Origin: Acanthaster planci | Lineage: Eukaryota; Echinodermata; Asteroidea; Valvatida; Acanthasteridae | DNA: 45,704 nt | Reading direction: 5' to 3' | Assembly (NCBI RefSeq): GCF_001949145.1 | Contig: NW_019091566.1 | Location: forward strand, 45,409-91,112 | Shown here: positions 11,181-21,109 of the stretch, piece by piece | Numbering within the stretch: the first letter of the stretch is position 1 | Layout of the letters: each line of letters opens with the position of its first letter | Translations under genes and position numbers: made by a program | Notes under the pieces: generated by a model | Databases searched by the model: none | The model's input: the letters and a program-made list of their open reading frames with translations, nothing else | What the model was told of the DNA's origin: nothing

Positions 11181-11259
11181 AATGGAGAGTTCTGCTCCGC
11201 TCCGGCTGCGGAGCCTCCGGTCACGCACCGGCTCTAGCTCTAAAGTAGAACTCTCCATT
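11181..11259. repeat. GC-rich branched hairpin element
   Basis: The outer arms AATGGAGAGTTCTGCT (11181-11196) and AGTAGAACTCTCCATT (11244-11259) pair at 15 of 16 positions. Between them are two further hairpins: GCTCCG..CGGAGC (about 11198-11214) and CCGGT-CACGC-ACCGG (about 11217-11231). The predicted fold is a cloverleaf-like junction, but no tRNA consensus such as a T-loop is present. It is GC-rich within AT-rich DNA, so it is probably a short foldback transposon. Confidence 0.65.
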
Positions 11260-12009
11260 TTCCACGACTACACCTAATTTTGGTAACTAACAATAAAATA
11301 TCACCTTCTCCCTGGTATATTTTGGGGAAATTATCCAACCCAAATTTTGAGGGAAAATGATATTACATGAATGATAATAATATAAATGAACATGGACCTA
11401 AGAAAGTGCAATCATTGTCTTAATAAAAAAAACATTGTCAGAGTTTAAATTAAAACTTAACCAAACAATTAGTAAATGCTGCTTGAGATGTTTAAAAAAT
11501 AACAAAGGAATACTTGTAAACATGGACATCATGAAAGCATTGTTTTAATTGTAGACCACTGCATACAAAAAATAGCTTGTAATGTCCAAGGATATATACC
11601 TGAAGACTTTTCTTGTGAACATAAATATAAATCAACGTGCAAGGTATGTACACCTAGAAAATATCTATATGAGAATGATTAATTATTTTTGCAAACAAAT
11701 TGAAGTTTTATTTCAATAATATTATATAAAAAGGTTTAAAAAGCATAAATGGATGCCAGACCTGTGTTATCTGGGTTTAACTACATTAAAAACTTCATAT
11801 GATTACATTCAACTTATAATGTACCTCTGCCCCCATCTCAAAGACGAATACACACCAAACAAGAATACCTACGTGCCATTAAATTGACCAAACATAAGTT
11901 TAAGAATCTTCAACGTAAATCGTACCATCAACTCTTACAAATAGTAAGATAATCAATTAGAAATAATACCCACGGGTCAATAAGGTCATGTTTTACGAAA
12001 AGATCTAAT

Positions 12010-13720
12010 AAAAGCGATTAAAAATTACACTCAACCAGATACATTTGCAGATGCAGACTTTAAAGAAATTACAAGATTCCAAGGAAGTTATAGAAATTGG
12101 GAATTAATTCCACGTTTTATGAAAGACGATATTATTAAAGATAATATTATTTTTTGATTTTTACAAAAGATTAATTGAGTCAAAAGCGGTGGATCAATTG
12201 CAGGAGATTAACTTATACGATTACGACAGAAACAAAGGATCATTTCCTATTCTGTACCATTAAAAAATATTTCAAACATTGATACCCATGTCAATCTATT
12301 ACTAATTGCTAATGGATATACAGAACATTACTGCTGGAATAAAAAAACTTGAGTAGACTCACTTCGAAATTCATTAGCGATCACAATGGTAAAGCATACC
12401 CCTGCTTCAAATGTGATTCTAATTTTAGAACCGCTGAAAAGTTAGCTTGACACAAAGACGATTGCCTCAGATTAGATACTCCTATTTCTAAAGTAGTATT
12501 ACCCGATATAAACAACGTATTAAAATTTGATTTATTACAAATGTATAAAACCCGCACCGTTTGTTATATATGCAGATTTTGAATCTATTTTAGAACCACT
12601 TAAACTGCAAGAATTAAACACTACCAAAACACATCATCACAAGCCATCGGGTTATTCTTTTGCAGTAGTACGACATGATGGTGTTTGTACAAATTACAAA
12701 TCATATAGGCCTAGAGGAACGGATGCTACCACTTCATTTATAATAGATCTCATGGAAGAAGGAAATAAATTAACGAAGTATTTTCTGACCCAAAACCTTT
12801 TCAACGGACTTCCAAGTTACATAAACAATACGACACGTGTAATACTTGTTGGATTTGTAAAAAAAAAAGTATATGTAAAACAGAAGATGATCAATTTCAT
12901 TGCTCTATTCCTGAAAAACCAGAAACTCCGTTTGATAAAGAAAAATTTATAAAAGTAAACAACAAAGGCATTATATAATATCTCTGTATGAAATGCAAAA
13001 AGTCAATTAACGAAAAATTTATAAAAGTAAACAACAAAGGCATTATATAATATCTCTGTATGAAATGCAAAAAGTCAATTAACGAATTTTGAAAAGTTCG
13101 TGATCATTGTCACATTACTGGAGGCCCAGCGCGCGGTCTATGTAATTTACAACTAAAAAAATTCCAGAAAAGACGTCATTTCCTGTATTTTTACATAATT
13201 TAGAAATTATGACGCCCATTTAATTATGCAGGGGTTATACCTGTCAGTAGGCAAACTGTTTTCTATTCCAAAAATTCTGAAAAATGTGTTTCTTTTTCAG
13301 TAGGCCAACTCAAGTGTTTAGATTTGTTCAATTTCATGGAATATTCCTTAGAGTCATTTGTGAAAGCTTGCCCTCAAAACGCTTTTAAATTAATACAAAA
13401 AAAGATTCCCAGAAAACACAGATCTGCTTTTTGAAAAAGGTGTTTATCCATACGAATACATGGACTCATTTAAGAAATTTGATGAGACACAATTACCACC
13501 AAGAGAAGCATTTTGTACCTCACTCAGACAAAAACGTGTATCTGAAAAAGATTATGAGAGAGCACAAAGCGTTTGGAAAGCTTTTGGATGTACACTAGGT
13601 GCGTATCACGATTTGTATGTTGAACAGATGTTTTATTACTTGCTTGTGTATTTGAAAACGTAAGCTTCGTATGCAGAAAAAATTATGACCTTGAGGGTGC
13701 ACCACTACAAATAAATTCCC
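12010..13720 (+). pseudogene. Polinton protein-primed DNA polymerase B, N-terminal half, broken
   Basis: Motifs of the Polinton pPolB N-terminal and exonuclease regions occur in order but in different frames. They are ANGYTEHYCW (near 12310), a zinc-knuckle-like CFKCDSNFRTAEK (near 12400), the exonuclease motif FVIYADFESI (12560-12590), the HNH-like DHCHITGGPARGLCN (near 13100-13145) and HNLEI (near 13195). Further on are VSFSVGQLKCLDLFNFM (13290-13340), the ORF segment MDSFKKFDETQLPPREAF (from 13460) and KNYDLE (near 13680). At least six frameshifts or stops interrupt it. After the KNYDLE motif homology ends and the palm domain with the catalytic polymerase motifs is missing, so no active product is possible. 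The longest intact piece is 12527-12952. Confidence 0.75.
12940..13083 (+). repeat. Perfect 72 bp tandem duplication inside the Polinton polymerase
   Basis: The 72 bases from 12940 are followed immediately by an identical copy from 13012. The unit length is a multiple of three. No mismatch is seen between copies although the surrounding pseudogene is heavily decayed, so the duplication is much younger than the element's inactivation, or it is an assembly artefact. Confidence 0.9.
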
Positions 13721-14160
13721 ATAGGCAGCAATGATAAATCCCCACACTTTGCAATAATTTTAAAAATGCTCACAACTCTCACAGGTGTCCAGGCTGCACA
13801 GAAATACGATGATCGACATGTCCCCTTTCATTTTCCTTTCAATTTTCGGGGGGTTGACCAATGAATTTTTGAGAAATTTTCACCAGAAGCAGACCACCCC
13901 TAAAATGGAGAAAATGTCCCTGCCCAGAAATGTAGCCATTTTGAAAAACCATCCCTCTGCAAAACGGCCAAATAGTGCCATTTTCGGACCCGACTGCATC
14001 CAAATTGCTCAGAATTTGAAGCCCAGACTCCGGGCCAGGGGTTCAGCGCCATATTTCTCCAATTCCTCAATTTCATGGCTCTCAGGACCTTCTAATATAG
14101 AATATTTTAAATAAGTTATATGCTCAGGTGTACCCTGTACTTTATTTACACGATGTAATT
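13700..14160. other. Unassigned segment between Polinton fragments
   Basis: Homology to Polinton polymerase stops near 13700 and integrase begins at about 14161. The intervening 460 bp has higher GC content and an open frame of 109 codons (13785-14114, +) with no recognisable motif. It may be an insertion or replaced polymerase sequence. Confidence 0.4.
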
Positions 14161-14850
14161 TTATAGCTTCTGCTGGAACAAGATCTTGACCTTGCTTATT
14201 TTAATCAATCTGTTTTTTTCTCCGTTTAGAGATTTTAAAACCTCAGGCAACCTTGTTACCCATTCCACATTTCGTTCACCTGGATCTAACATTTCTTGCG
14301 CGCACTGGTATCCAAACAAACGCTCAGCTAAAGTTCTGTTGAATCTTTCTACAATCTCTAGTGATCGATGTACACCGGGTTCACCCACTTGCACCTATGC
14401 TTTATTTTTAAATAAAGTTTTTTTTAAGTCACCTTTAAATTCTGATCCAGAGTCAACATTAAGCGTTTTAGGCCAAGTCAATGGCGATGTATAGTAAATC
14501 TGTTTTGTGGCTTCTATGACTTGTTCAGCCGTTTTACTTGTCAAAGGTTCGGCTTTTTTGTATCTGGAAGCCACATCGACCAGGCCTACTGTCAAAGCAT
14601 ATTTGTAAGTTTTACCCCTTGGGCCTTTTGGAACCCTATCCCAGGGTAGGTATAACACATCCATTTGATGTGTATCATTGGGAACGGCATATTCTGATTG
14701 TGAAGTACTTGGTCTGGGTATAGGCCTATACCGAGGAGGAGGCAGATAAATTTGCCAAATTGCTTGTTTTTTAACCAAGATGTCACTTTGGTTTTGTCAA
14801 TGCCAGATTTTTTAGTAAGGTTTTCAATAGCTGCATGTCCCTTAAAAGAA
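14161..14850 (-). pseudogene. Polinton integrase (rve/DDE fold), broken
   Basis: Read on the minus strand this is the retroviral-type integrase of Polintons, which joins element ends to target DNA. An N-terminal stretch (ENLTKKSGIDKTKVTSWLKN) is followed, after a frameshift near 14765, by AIWQIYLPPPRY. The core then shows HQMDVLYLPWD (first Asp), the long VGLVDVASRYKKAEPL segment, NVDSGSEFKG (second Asp), and LEIVERFNRTLAERLFGYQ (Glu). All three acidic residues of the D,D-E triad are still visible. One in-frame TAG at about 14395-14397 splits the core just before the Glu region. The adjacent C-terminal part (LPEVLKSLNGEKNRL) runs to about 14161. Two lesions therefore inactivate it. Confidence 0.8.
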
Positions 14851-15059
14851 CAAGACCAAGAAGAACAAGATATATCGTGGGATGATACCCAAGAAACCAC
14901 GTTTACAGACACGGGAATCCTAAAAAAAAAACCTTAGTAATAGGAGAAAAATATATTTGTACTTTCACCAGAAGTAAAAGATTTCTATAATTTATTTTTT
15001 GCGATCGAACAGACTTAGCAGTTTTACCCAATTATGAAAATTTTATATTTTACCCAAAT

Positions 15060-15516
15060 AAAGGTCTTTTTTTACAAAGCTTTTGGTAATTACAAAGAAG
15101 TATTGCCAACCAAAAAAGGAAATCCAAAATTAAAATTATAAACAAAAGCAAAGTTTGCTAAAAGTGAGGGATATCCAAACGGACCAGATTTTATTCGAAC
15201 TGAATCAGGTTTTCGCAATTATGGAAGAAAACTTCAACAGATGAAAGAGACTTTAGATACCAATGAAAATAAAACAACCGATCTAGCTGAAATTCAAGGA
15301 ACTGATCAATCTGAAATTCAAGTAACCGATCAAGCTGAAATTCAAGGAACCGATCAATCTGAAATTCAAGTAACCGATCAAGATGAAATTCAAGAAACCG
15401 ATCAAGCTGACATTCAAGTAACCGATCAAGCTGAAATTCAAGTAGCCGATCAAGCACTAAATAAGATCATTAAATCTACAGAAAGTCTCATTCGAGACCC
15501 AGATACACAAAGTTAA
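15060..15516 (+). pseudogene. Polinton accessory protein with octapeptide repeats, broken
   Basis: A frame reading KEVLPTKKGNPK, then SEGYPNGPDFIRTESGFRNY, runs into the open segment from 15241 to 15516. It is interrupted once by TAA near 15148. The C-terminal half is the acidic octapeptide array (A/S)EIQ(G/V)TDQ described separately. The function is unknown; its position between integrase and the hydrophobic protein is the only reason to assign it to the element. Confidence 0.5.
15277..15455 (+). repeat. 24 bp coding minisatellite, about 7.5 units
   Basis: Seven 24-base units of the form ACCGATCAAGCTGAAATTCA plus four bases, then a partial unit, encode an octapeptide TDQAEIQG/V repeat. The first four units alternate between AEIQG and SEIQV versions, so the array probably grew as a 48 bp dimer. 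The frame is kept throughout. Confidence 0.9.
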
Positions 15517-15531
15517 ATAGAAGAATACTCA

Positions 15532-16110
15532 ATGAGAGAAATTCGTGGTTTTGGTCAAGACATGCAAAGAATTAGGGGAAGTTTAAGAAAAAATGTTGTA
15601 CAGATCTCAGAAACGAGATCAGAACTCAATGAAGAAAAAGACAGGTTAACAAATCTTGAACGACAAGATGAATTATTACTCCGACCTGAATCTGAAGGAA
15701 AAAAACGGGTCAAAGGTCGTATACATGAATTAAATGATCGCTTAGAATTATTAAATAGTGCTAAAAAGATCTTTTGGGTAATTTAAACGAATTAAAAGTT
15801 TGATTGATCACATGTTATATGGAGATGTATCTTTATGTGAAATAATACAAACCATTATTAGAGAGCAAGGTGTAACAATTGTGAGTATTTTATTTTAACA
15901 GCTTTTACCTTGGCCATTAGCACCATTGTGAGCAGTATAGCAGCTTCTGTGAGAGCAGTAGGTACACCAACACCACCAGATGAACCTGGATTTAAAAACT
16001 GGCTTTAAAAAAACAGTCATTTAGCCAACGCGTTGAAAAAACTTGGAGCCACTGCACTTGGAGCTTTACCAGGTGTAATATGAAGTATTCTGAGTTGGTT
16101 GTTAACGTTG
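15532..16110 (+). pseudogene. Polinton coiled-coil and hydrophobic protein, broken
   Basis: The open part (15532-15786) encodes 84 residues starting MREIRGFGQDMQRIRGSL with a heptad-like charged helix (SELNEEKDRLTNLERQDEL, RIHELNDRLELL). After a frame break it continues as LIDHMLYGDVSLCEIIQ and REQGVTIVSIL (near 15800-15895), then a hydrophobic stretch in shifted frames (about 15900-15960) and a Pro-rich PTPPDEPGFKNW (near 15970). The combination of GDVSL, REQGVTIVSIL, a hydrophobic helix and a Pro-rich linker is one I associate with a protein found in invertebrate Polintons. Its biochemical role is unknown to me. Confidence 0.6.
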
Positions 16111-16199
16111 CGAGTCAACGCAACGATGCTGAACATTTATGGACTTTGCTTTTAATTTGTGGGAGCACTGGTGTTGGGTAATTTTAGTGGTAAATGAAT

Positions 16200-17500
16200 T
16201 TATGGGTGTTGCGTTATGAATTTAATTACCTACCAGCACTTTTATACCATAAATGATAAATATAACTTGTCACAGCCAGCATAAATTACTCACAGCTAGC
16301 AACTTGTTATATAACAATATAAATAGAACTTGGTATTTTCCATAAATTATGTATAGAACTTGGTGTATGCCGATATACTCACAGCTAGAATAAACTTTAC
16401 TTTTGTCCTTAAAAGCAGCTATAATACATTGACTTCAATTTGAAGCCAAGGTATGAATTTAAATTTAAATTAAACTTAATTAATTAAATTAAATTATCTA
16501 ATAAACAAAATTAAAGCCAGTGAAATGGGAAGCATACCTAGTGTTAGTCTTTTTTTTCATATTGATGGGTATCTTTGGTTATATGCTGTATTTGTTGTTT
16601 TTTCTTGGATACCCATGGTAATGCCTTCACACTAATTCTACACACTAATTGTGCGCTTGACGTATTTACTTCGGTACTCTATGGCAGAGCTTCAGGAGGG
16701 TAATATAATGCTGTATGCTGTGCATTTCTGGTCAACATAACATTTTTCTCATGAGATGATGGCTAAGCCCTCGGCCTCCTTCCCGAAAGCAAGCCAAAAA
16801 TAAACAGAAAATGAAAGAATATCATTTCCGGAAATAAATGACCATTTTCTTATATTAACGAACCCACTCAAAAGGGACAATGTTAACCTGTTTTTTTATT
16901 GTGTGTGTGTTTGTGTTTTTATTCATTTTTTACACCTATTGTATACGATCTAGTTGTAGCAATATTTTCTCTTTGGGTCTGTTCAGTTGTGATTTGTTCA
17001 GTGTGTAAAAATTTGAGAATTCCACCAGGGCATGCAATAGGTCTTGTAAATAGGCCTATGATGTCCAAACTGTCCATGCGTTTTTCCGTCTGGTTTCGAT
17101 GAGCCAACACGGAAAAAACATCAATAAAATGGTTTTAATTTTACACACTCTCAGGAAAATTGTACTAACTAAAATTCATTCATATTTTGAGTAAATGTTA
17201 TTGAAATTCGACATGCAGCATACGGAATTGTGGGAATCATTTCTGTGCGAACAAAGTGAACGCAGCTTTAAATGAGCGACAAAACTAACTTACTGCCGTT
17301 TTTAAAACAGACACTTATTAATCAGCTTAAAAAGTTGAGTTCACAACCTGACTTACATTTAACAAATAGGCCTACCTTCCGGCACAAAAAAATCAATTTT
17401 GTCTGAGAACATTTAGTTTTATTTGTATGTGTTGCTATACATGGAGTTGTTCGAATACCTGCATTCTAATTAGATGGTAGGAATTCTCGCTACGCCTATG
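16200..17500. other. AT-rich spacer between Polinton and DIRS remnants
   Basis: No gene is recognised. The start contains imperfect repeats of atagaacttggt and ctcacagctag (16250-16400) and a low-complexity taaatttaaattaaac tract (16455-16505). Two short open frames near 16900-17110 overlap on opposite strands and have no motifs. Confidence 0.55.
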
Positions 17501-17535
17501 TGGCTCCTCTTTGTGGATCGTTGAGGCGGACCATG

Positions 17536-17544
17536 TATATAAAG
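17536..17544 (+). promoter_or_regulatory. TATA box, probable promoter of the DIRS element
   Basis: TATATAAAG lies about 170 bases upstream of the first zinc-knuckle ATG and is followed about 25-30 bases later by a pyrimidine-rich cattcagg start-like context. The position fits an internal promoter in the left end of a DIRS element. This is inference. Confidence 0.4.
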
Positions 17545-17709
17545 CGTGTGTACCACTCGTATTCTCATTCAGGTCTTGCACCCACCGAGTGTCACTATTC
17601 TAGTACCCTTTTTCTTCTTTTGGTTTCCCTCCCTCCCACCCTCAAGATCGATAGGTTCGTATATTTTCTGTTTCGGTTGTTGCTGCTTATTGAATTTTTC
17701 TTCGACAGG

Positions 17710-17800
17710 CATGCCGGCTCCAAACCAATGCTACTCCTGCGGTTCTGTCGGTCACTGGGCAAAATCCTGTCCGTTCATCCAAAGCCACAACTCATTTGCC
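17710..17800 (+). pseudogene. DIRS gag-like fragment with CCHC zinc knuckle
   Basis: The ATG at 17710 opens MPAPNQCYSCGSVGHWAKSC, a complete C-x2-C-x4-H-x4-C nucleic-acid-binding knuckle as found in retroelement Gag proteins. The frame closes at 17803 after HNSFA. The remaining Gag sequence (Pro-rich, seen in other frames to about 18000) is frameshifted. Confidence 0.6.
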
Positions 17801-18253
17801 TGATACCGTGCTCCTACCAGAGCCAGCTCAGTCTTTGCATTCGGGGGTCCCAGGTGCCCATCTGCAGTATGGACCATCCCAGCGTCCCAACGAGCCCTCC
17901 TTGCCTCGCCCAGTTTGCGATCCAGCACCCCCGCCACTGATGACTGCGATAAGGCCGGCCCCTCCGGAATCTCCGACGCCTAACAGCTTTTGTAGGACAT
18001 CAATTTTCACAAAGTTTGACGATGTTATTCAGGTAAATTGTTCCGGACGGTCTTGGGACATAAACCTTTGGTTTCAGATGATATTCCGGTAAAAGAGAGG
18101 CTAAAGACGCAAGCAGAATTTTGGCGAGGGATAAATGCGCGTGATACGATTTTTCTATTGTCGAATATGGATACAGAATTCCTTTTGGTACTGTTCCTTC
18201 TCCAATGTTCTTTAGAAATAATCAGTCGGCTTTACGAAAGGCTATATTCGTAA

Positions 18254-18900
18254 TTGAAAGTGTATTGGATCTGCTACAAATCGTATTGTAGAAAATTGTT
18301 TCCTTCTTTTATAGTCAGCCCACATTCTGTTTCCCACAATTCCTCAAAGAAACAGTTAATTCTTGATCCAAGTGTCCTAAATAAATTCATTAGCAAAGTA
18401 CACTTCAAAATAGATGATTTGAAATGCACCCTTCAGTACCTGTGTCCCAAAGCTCTAATGATATCCTTTGATCTCAAGTCTGGGTACCATCAAGTTGAGA
18501 TTTCCGAGTCTTCACAGTGTTATTAAGGCTTTGCTTGGACCATTAACGGAGTTGAAAGGTATTTTGAGATTACCGTATTGCCGTTAGGATTGAGTACTGC
18601 TCCCTATATTTTTACCAAGCTGCTCAAGCCGTTGGTAAAACACTGGGGGGCATGCGGCATTTTAATTGCTCGATATTTAGATGGTGGTTTTGTTTCTATT
18701 CCTGCCCCAGCAGACTCTAATACACGCAACTCCAATGCTCTTCAAATATCTCGTCACATCCCGCAGGATTTATTGAAATCAGGCTTTGTGTACAACATTA
18801 ACAAATGTAACTGGGATCCGTCCACTTCCTTGGTCTGGTTAGGCATGAAGCGGGACACCGAAGGGAACCCTTGAAATTCTGGATAAAAGAATTAAAAAGA
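18254..18900 (+). pseudogene. DIRS reverse transcriptase, broken and with altered active site
   Basis: Conserved RT blocks of the DIRS type are visible: ILDPSVLNKFI, then MISFDLKSGYHQVEI (palm Asp in FDLKSGYH, 18254-18526), then after a frameshift and TAA near 18523 the segment LPLGLSTAPYIFTKLLKPLV and YLDGGF (18578-18874), and CNWDPSTSLVWLGM. The normal YxDD box reads YLDGG at 18674-18688: the second catalytic Asp codon GAT has become GGT. Polymerase activity would be lost even if the frames were intact. Confidence 0.8.
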
Positions 18901-19159
18901 TATTAAACTCAATTTACTACAACAACCCTACACAATAAGACAACTTCATTCGTTCATTGGTCAGATAATTTCTTTGTCCCCTGTCTTGGGCAATATCATC
19001 CGACTTATGACTCGTAATTGTCAGTGCAGCGTTGCTGCAGGTTCAGATGAAAGTGACTCGTTGTCGCTGAAAAATTAACATGGCGTGTCATTTAGAGTTA
19101 AAATTCTGGAAAGACCATGTCCGCCGCCTTAATGTTCGACACGTCTTCTCCTATAAAGT

Positions 19160-19801
19160 TCACAAAAAAAAGTGTACTCTGATGCAAGCTCTACTGGTGC
19201 AGGGTCGATTATATGTAATGATATCCATTCTGCTCACAGGCTGTGGTCCATTGAAGAATCACTTCAAAGTTCAACATGGAGAGAACTCGAAGCTATTCGT
19301 TTTGCGCTGTCATCCTTTCTTCCATTAATATCATCCTCAGACCTTAAGATACTCACTGAGAGTCAGAGTGCTGCAAAGATTATCGAGTGCGGTAGTATGA
19401 AATCCCATTTGCAGGCTATACCTTTTGATATTTTCAAGATATGCCTTCAGAACTCTATTAGAATTGATGTGGATTGGATTCCTAGAAAAGAAAACGAACA
19501 AGCAGATTTTCTAAGCAGATTCATTGATCTCGATGATTGGACCTTGACTGAGGAATTTTTTTTGCCACTATCAATAACCTTTGGGGGCCCCTTTACGGTG
19601 GACTGCTTCGCAAACTATTACAATGCCAAGGTATCACGATTTTACTCCCGTTTCTGGAACCCAGGCTCATCCGGGGTGAATGCTTTCGCTCAGAACTGGT
19701 CAGGAGAGAATGCTCTCATAGTTCCACCTGTGGTTCTCATTCCGGCCGCGCTAAAACATATGCATCTTTGCCAATGCACCGGGGTTCTTGTCTTTCCCTA
19801 G
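19160..19801 (+). pseudogene. DIRS RNase H and following domain
   Basis: The open frame 19172-19801 encodes 209 residues. It begins YSDASSTGAGS (RNase H first Asp region), followed by STWRELEAIRFAL (Glu), TESQSAAKIIECGS (the Asp normally in TDNQ is here ES) and WIPRKENEQADFLSRF (the usual final Asp region). The second half, TVDCFANYYNAKVSRFYSRF, NPGSSGVNAFAQNWSGEN, is the conserved block that follows RNase H in DIRS elements. It ends at a TAG before WPSHPFWPL, which in related elements continues the same protein. This is the best-preserved part of the element, but it lacks a start because the RT part is in another frame. Confidence 0.8.
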
Positions 19802-20114
19802 TGGCCTTCCCATCCCTTCTGGCCTTTGTTGTGGTCCCATTTTAAACACTTCATGAAGCGGTTGATCTATGATTTCGGTTACATCGCCTTACGGCGTGGT
19901 AGAAATATGAACTCCATTCTCTGCTCCCAGTATTTTAATGGGTATATTGCTGCAGCGTACTTTGATTCCCCTCCCCAACCTGTGCAAAATTTAACTTGAC
20001 TGTATTTGTTTCTCTTTCTCACAGATAGTTCGTAAGCACCCATTTTGGCTCACCTGTCCTATCCAGTTACAAGATAAACCAGACCAGATCCTGCAAGATA
20101 TAATTCTCGCAAAA

Positions 20115-21100
20115 TCGGAGGGCACGGTAAATTCATATGTATATAAATGTCAGCAATTCTTTTCCTGGTTAAAAGTGAATGGAGTCCCTCAAATGTTGCC
20201 CGTCTCGGAACCAATCTTGGCAACATACCTCTCACATGTCAAAGACCAGTCCAATTCTGAAAGTGTTTTGGCTACAACTGTTGCTTCACTTAAATGGTTA
20301 CATATATTAATTAATGTCAAGATTAATCCCCTCGATTCTGCCATTATCCAGCATATTCTTATCAGCGGTAGACGGCAATTACATCAACCCCCAGTACAAA
20401 AGCATAGGTCCTTGTCGCAATTTAGAATTATTATCGATTTGTTAACTGGCCCCGATTCCTCACTCCTAGACCTGCGAATGGCGTGTTATGTTTCGATTAA
20501 GTATGCTTTGTTTCTTCGTCATGAGGAAATGGCGGCTATCAAAGCTAATCATTTTTCTGTTCTTCAGGTGCATAAAGGTATTTCTGCATTTATTCCTAAA
20601 TCTAAAACGATGTTTTCAGAGATGGTCAAACCACTTACCTGTACGATACAGAAGATCCTTATTCACCACTTAAAATCCTGCGAAAATTTATGGAAGCCTT
20701 TGATATTCAAATCGGGCAAGATGCCTTCTTGTTTACTTCTCTCTCCTTCTCCAGCACGAAAACTTACAAGTGAGGAGCTAACAAGCCACTCAGTTACTCA
20801 CGATGCAGAGAATTATTTCTCCAAACGCTTAAACGTATAGGGGTAGCTGATCCACATTCTTATGGGTTACACAGTCTACGGTCTGGGGGTGCAATTCATT
20901 TGGCAAACAAACACGTTATGGAGGCGTCGATAATGCAGAAGGGTCGTTGGAAGACATATCAAGCCCCCAAAAAACCAGATGTTAAACTAAACGTTTCAGA
21001 ACTCTTGAAGGTCTCAAAGGCAACTAAATTGTATCCATTTAGTGAAATTTCGAAATATATGCCATTAACCATAGGTCGAATAACTTGTATTAGTAAGTAA
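20115..21100 (+). pseudogene. DIRS tyrosine recombinase, broken, catalytic Tyr not seen
   Basis: The open frame 20175-20840 encodes the N-terminal core-binding part (VPQMLPVSEPILATYLSHV) and the start of the catalytic domain with the first Arg in FLRHEEMAAIKA (near 20515). A frameshift near 20710 moves the reading to YK-stop-GANKPLSYSRCREL, then continues PHSYGLHSLRSGGAIHLANK (HxxR box near 20870) and GRWKTYQAP (near 20945). Related recombinases have a Tyr in the KDRYVK-like segment after GRWK; here the segment reads KKPDVK with no Tyr at that site. Frameshift, in-frame TGA and loss of the nucleophile together make it inactive. Confidence 0.75.
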
Positions 21101-21109
21101 AATGTGAAT

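Larger units (their letters stand above)
11815..16200. mobile_element. Decayed Polinton (Maverick) element
   Basis: This AT-rich tract of about 4.4 kb carries fragments of several Polinton proteins: a protein-primed family B DNA polymerase N-terminal half (+), a retroviral-type integrase (-), a repeat/coiled-coil protein and a hydrophobic membrane-type protein (+). Every frame is interrupted. The capsid genes, the packaging ATPase and the maturation protease of complete Polintons were not found. The polymerase stops before its palm domain. No terminal inverted repeat could be paired by eye, so the boundaries are approximate. Confidence 0.75.

Noticed and set aside
11181-11259. Considered as a tRNA because of its cloverleaf-like pairing
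   Set aside because: It lacks the T-loop and D-loop consensus and an anticodon arm of standard size.
13785-14114. 109-codon plus-strand frame inside the Polinton region
   Set aside because: No Polinton or other family motif; composition differs from the flanks and it may be an insertion. Not called as a gene.
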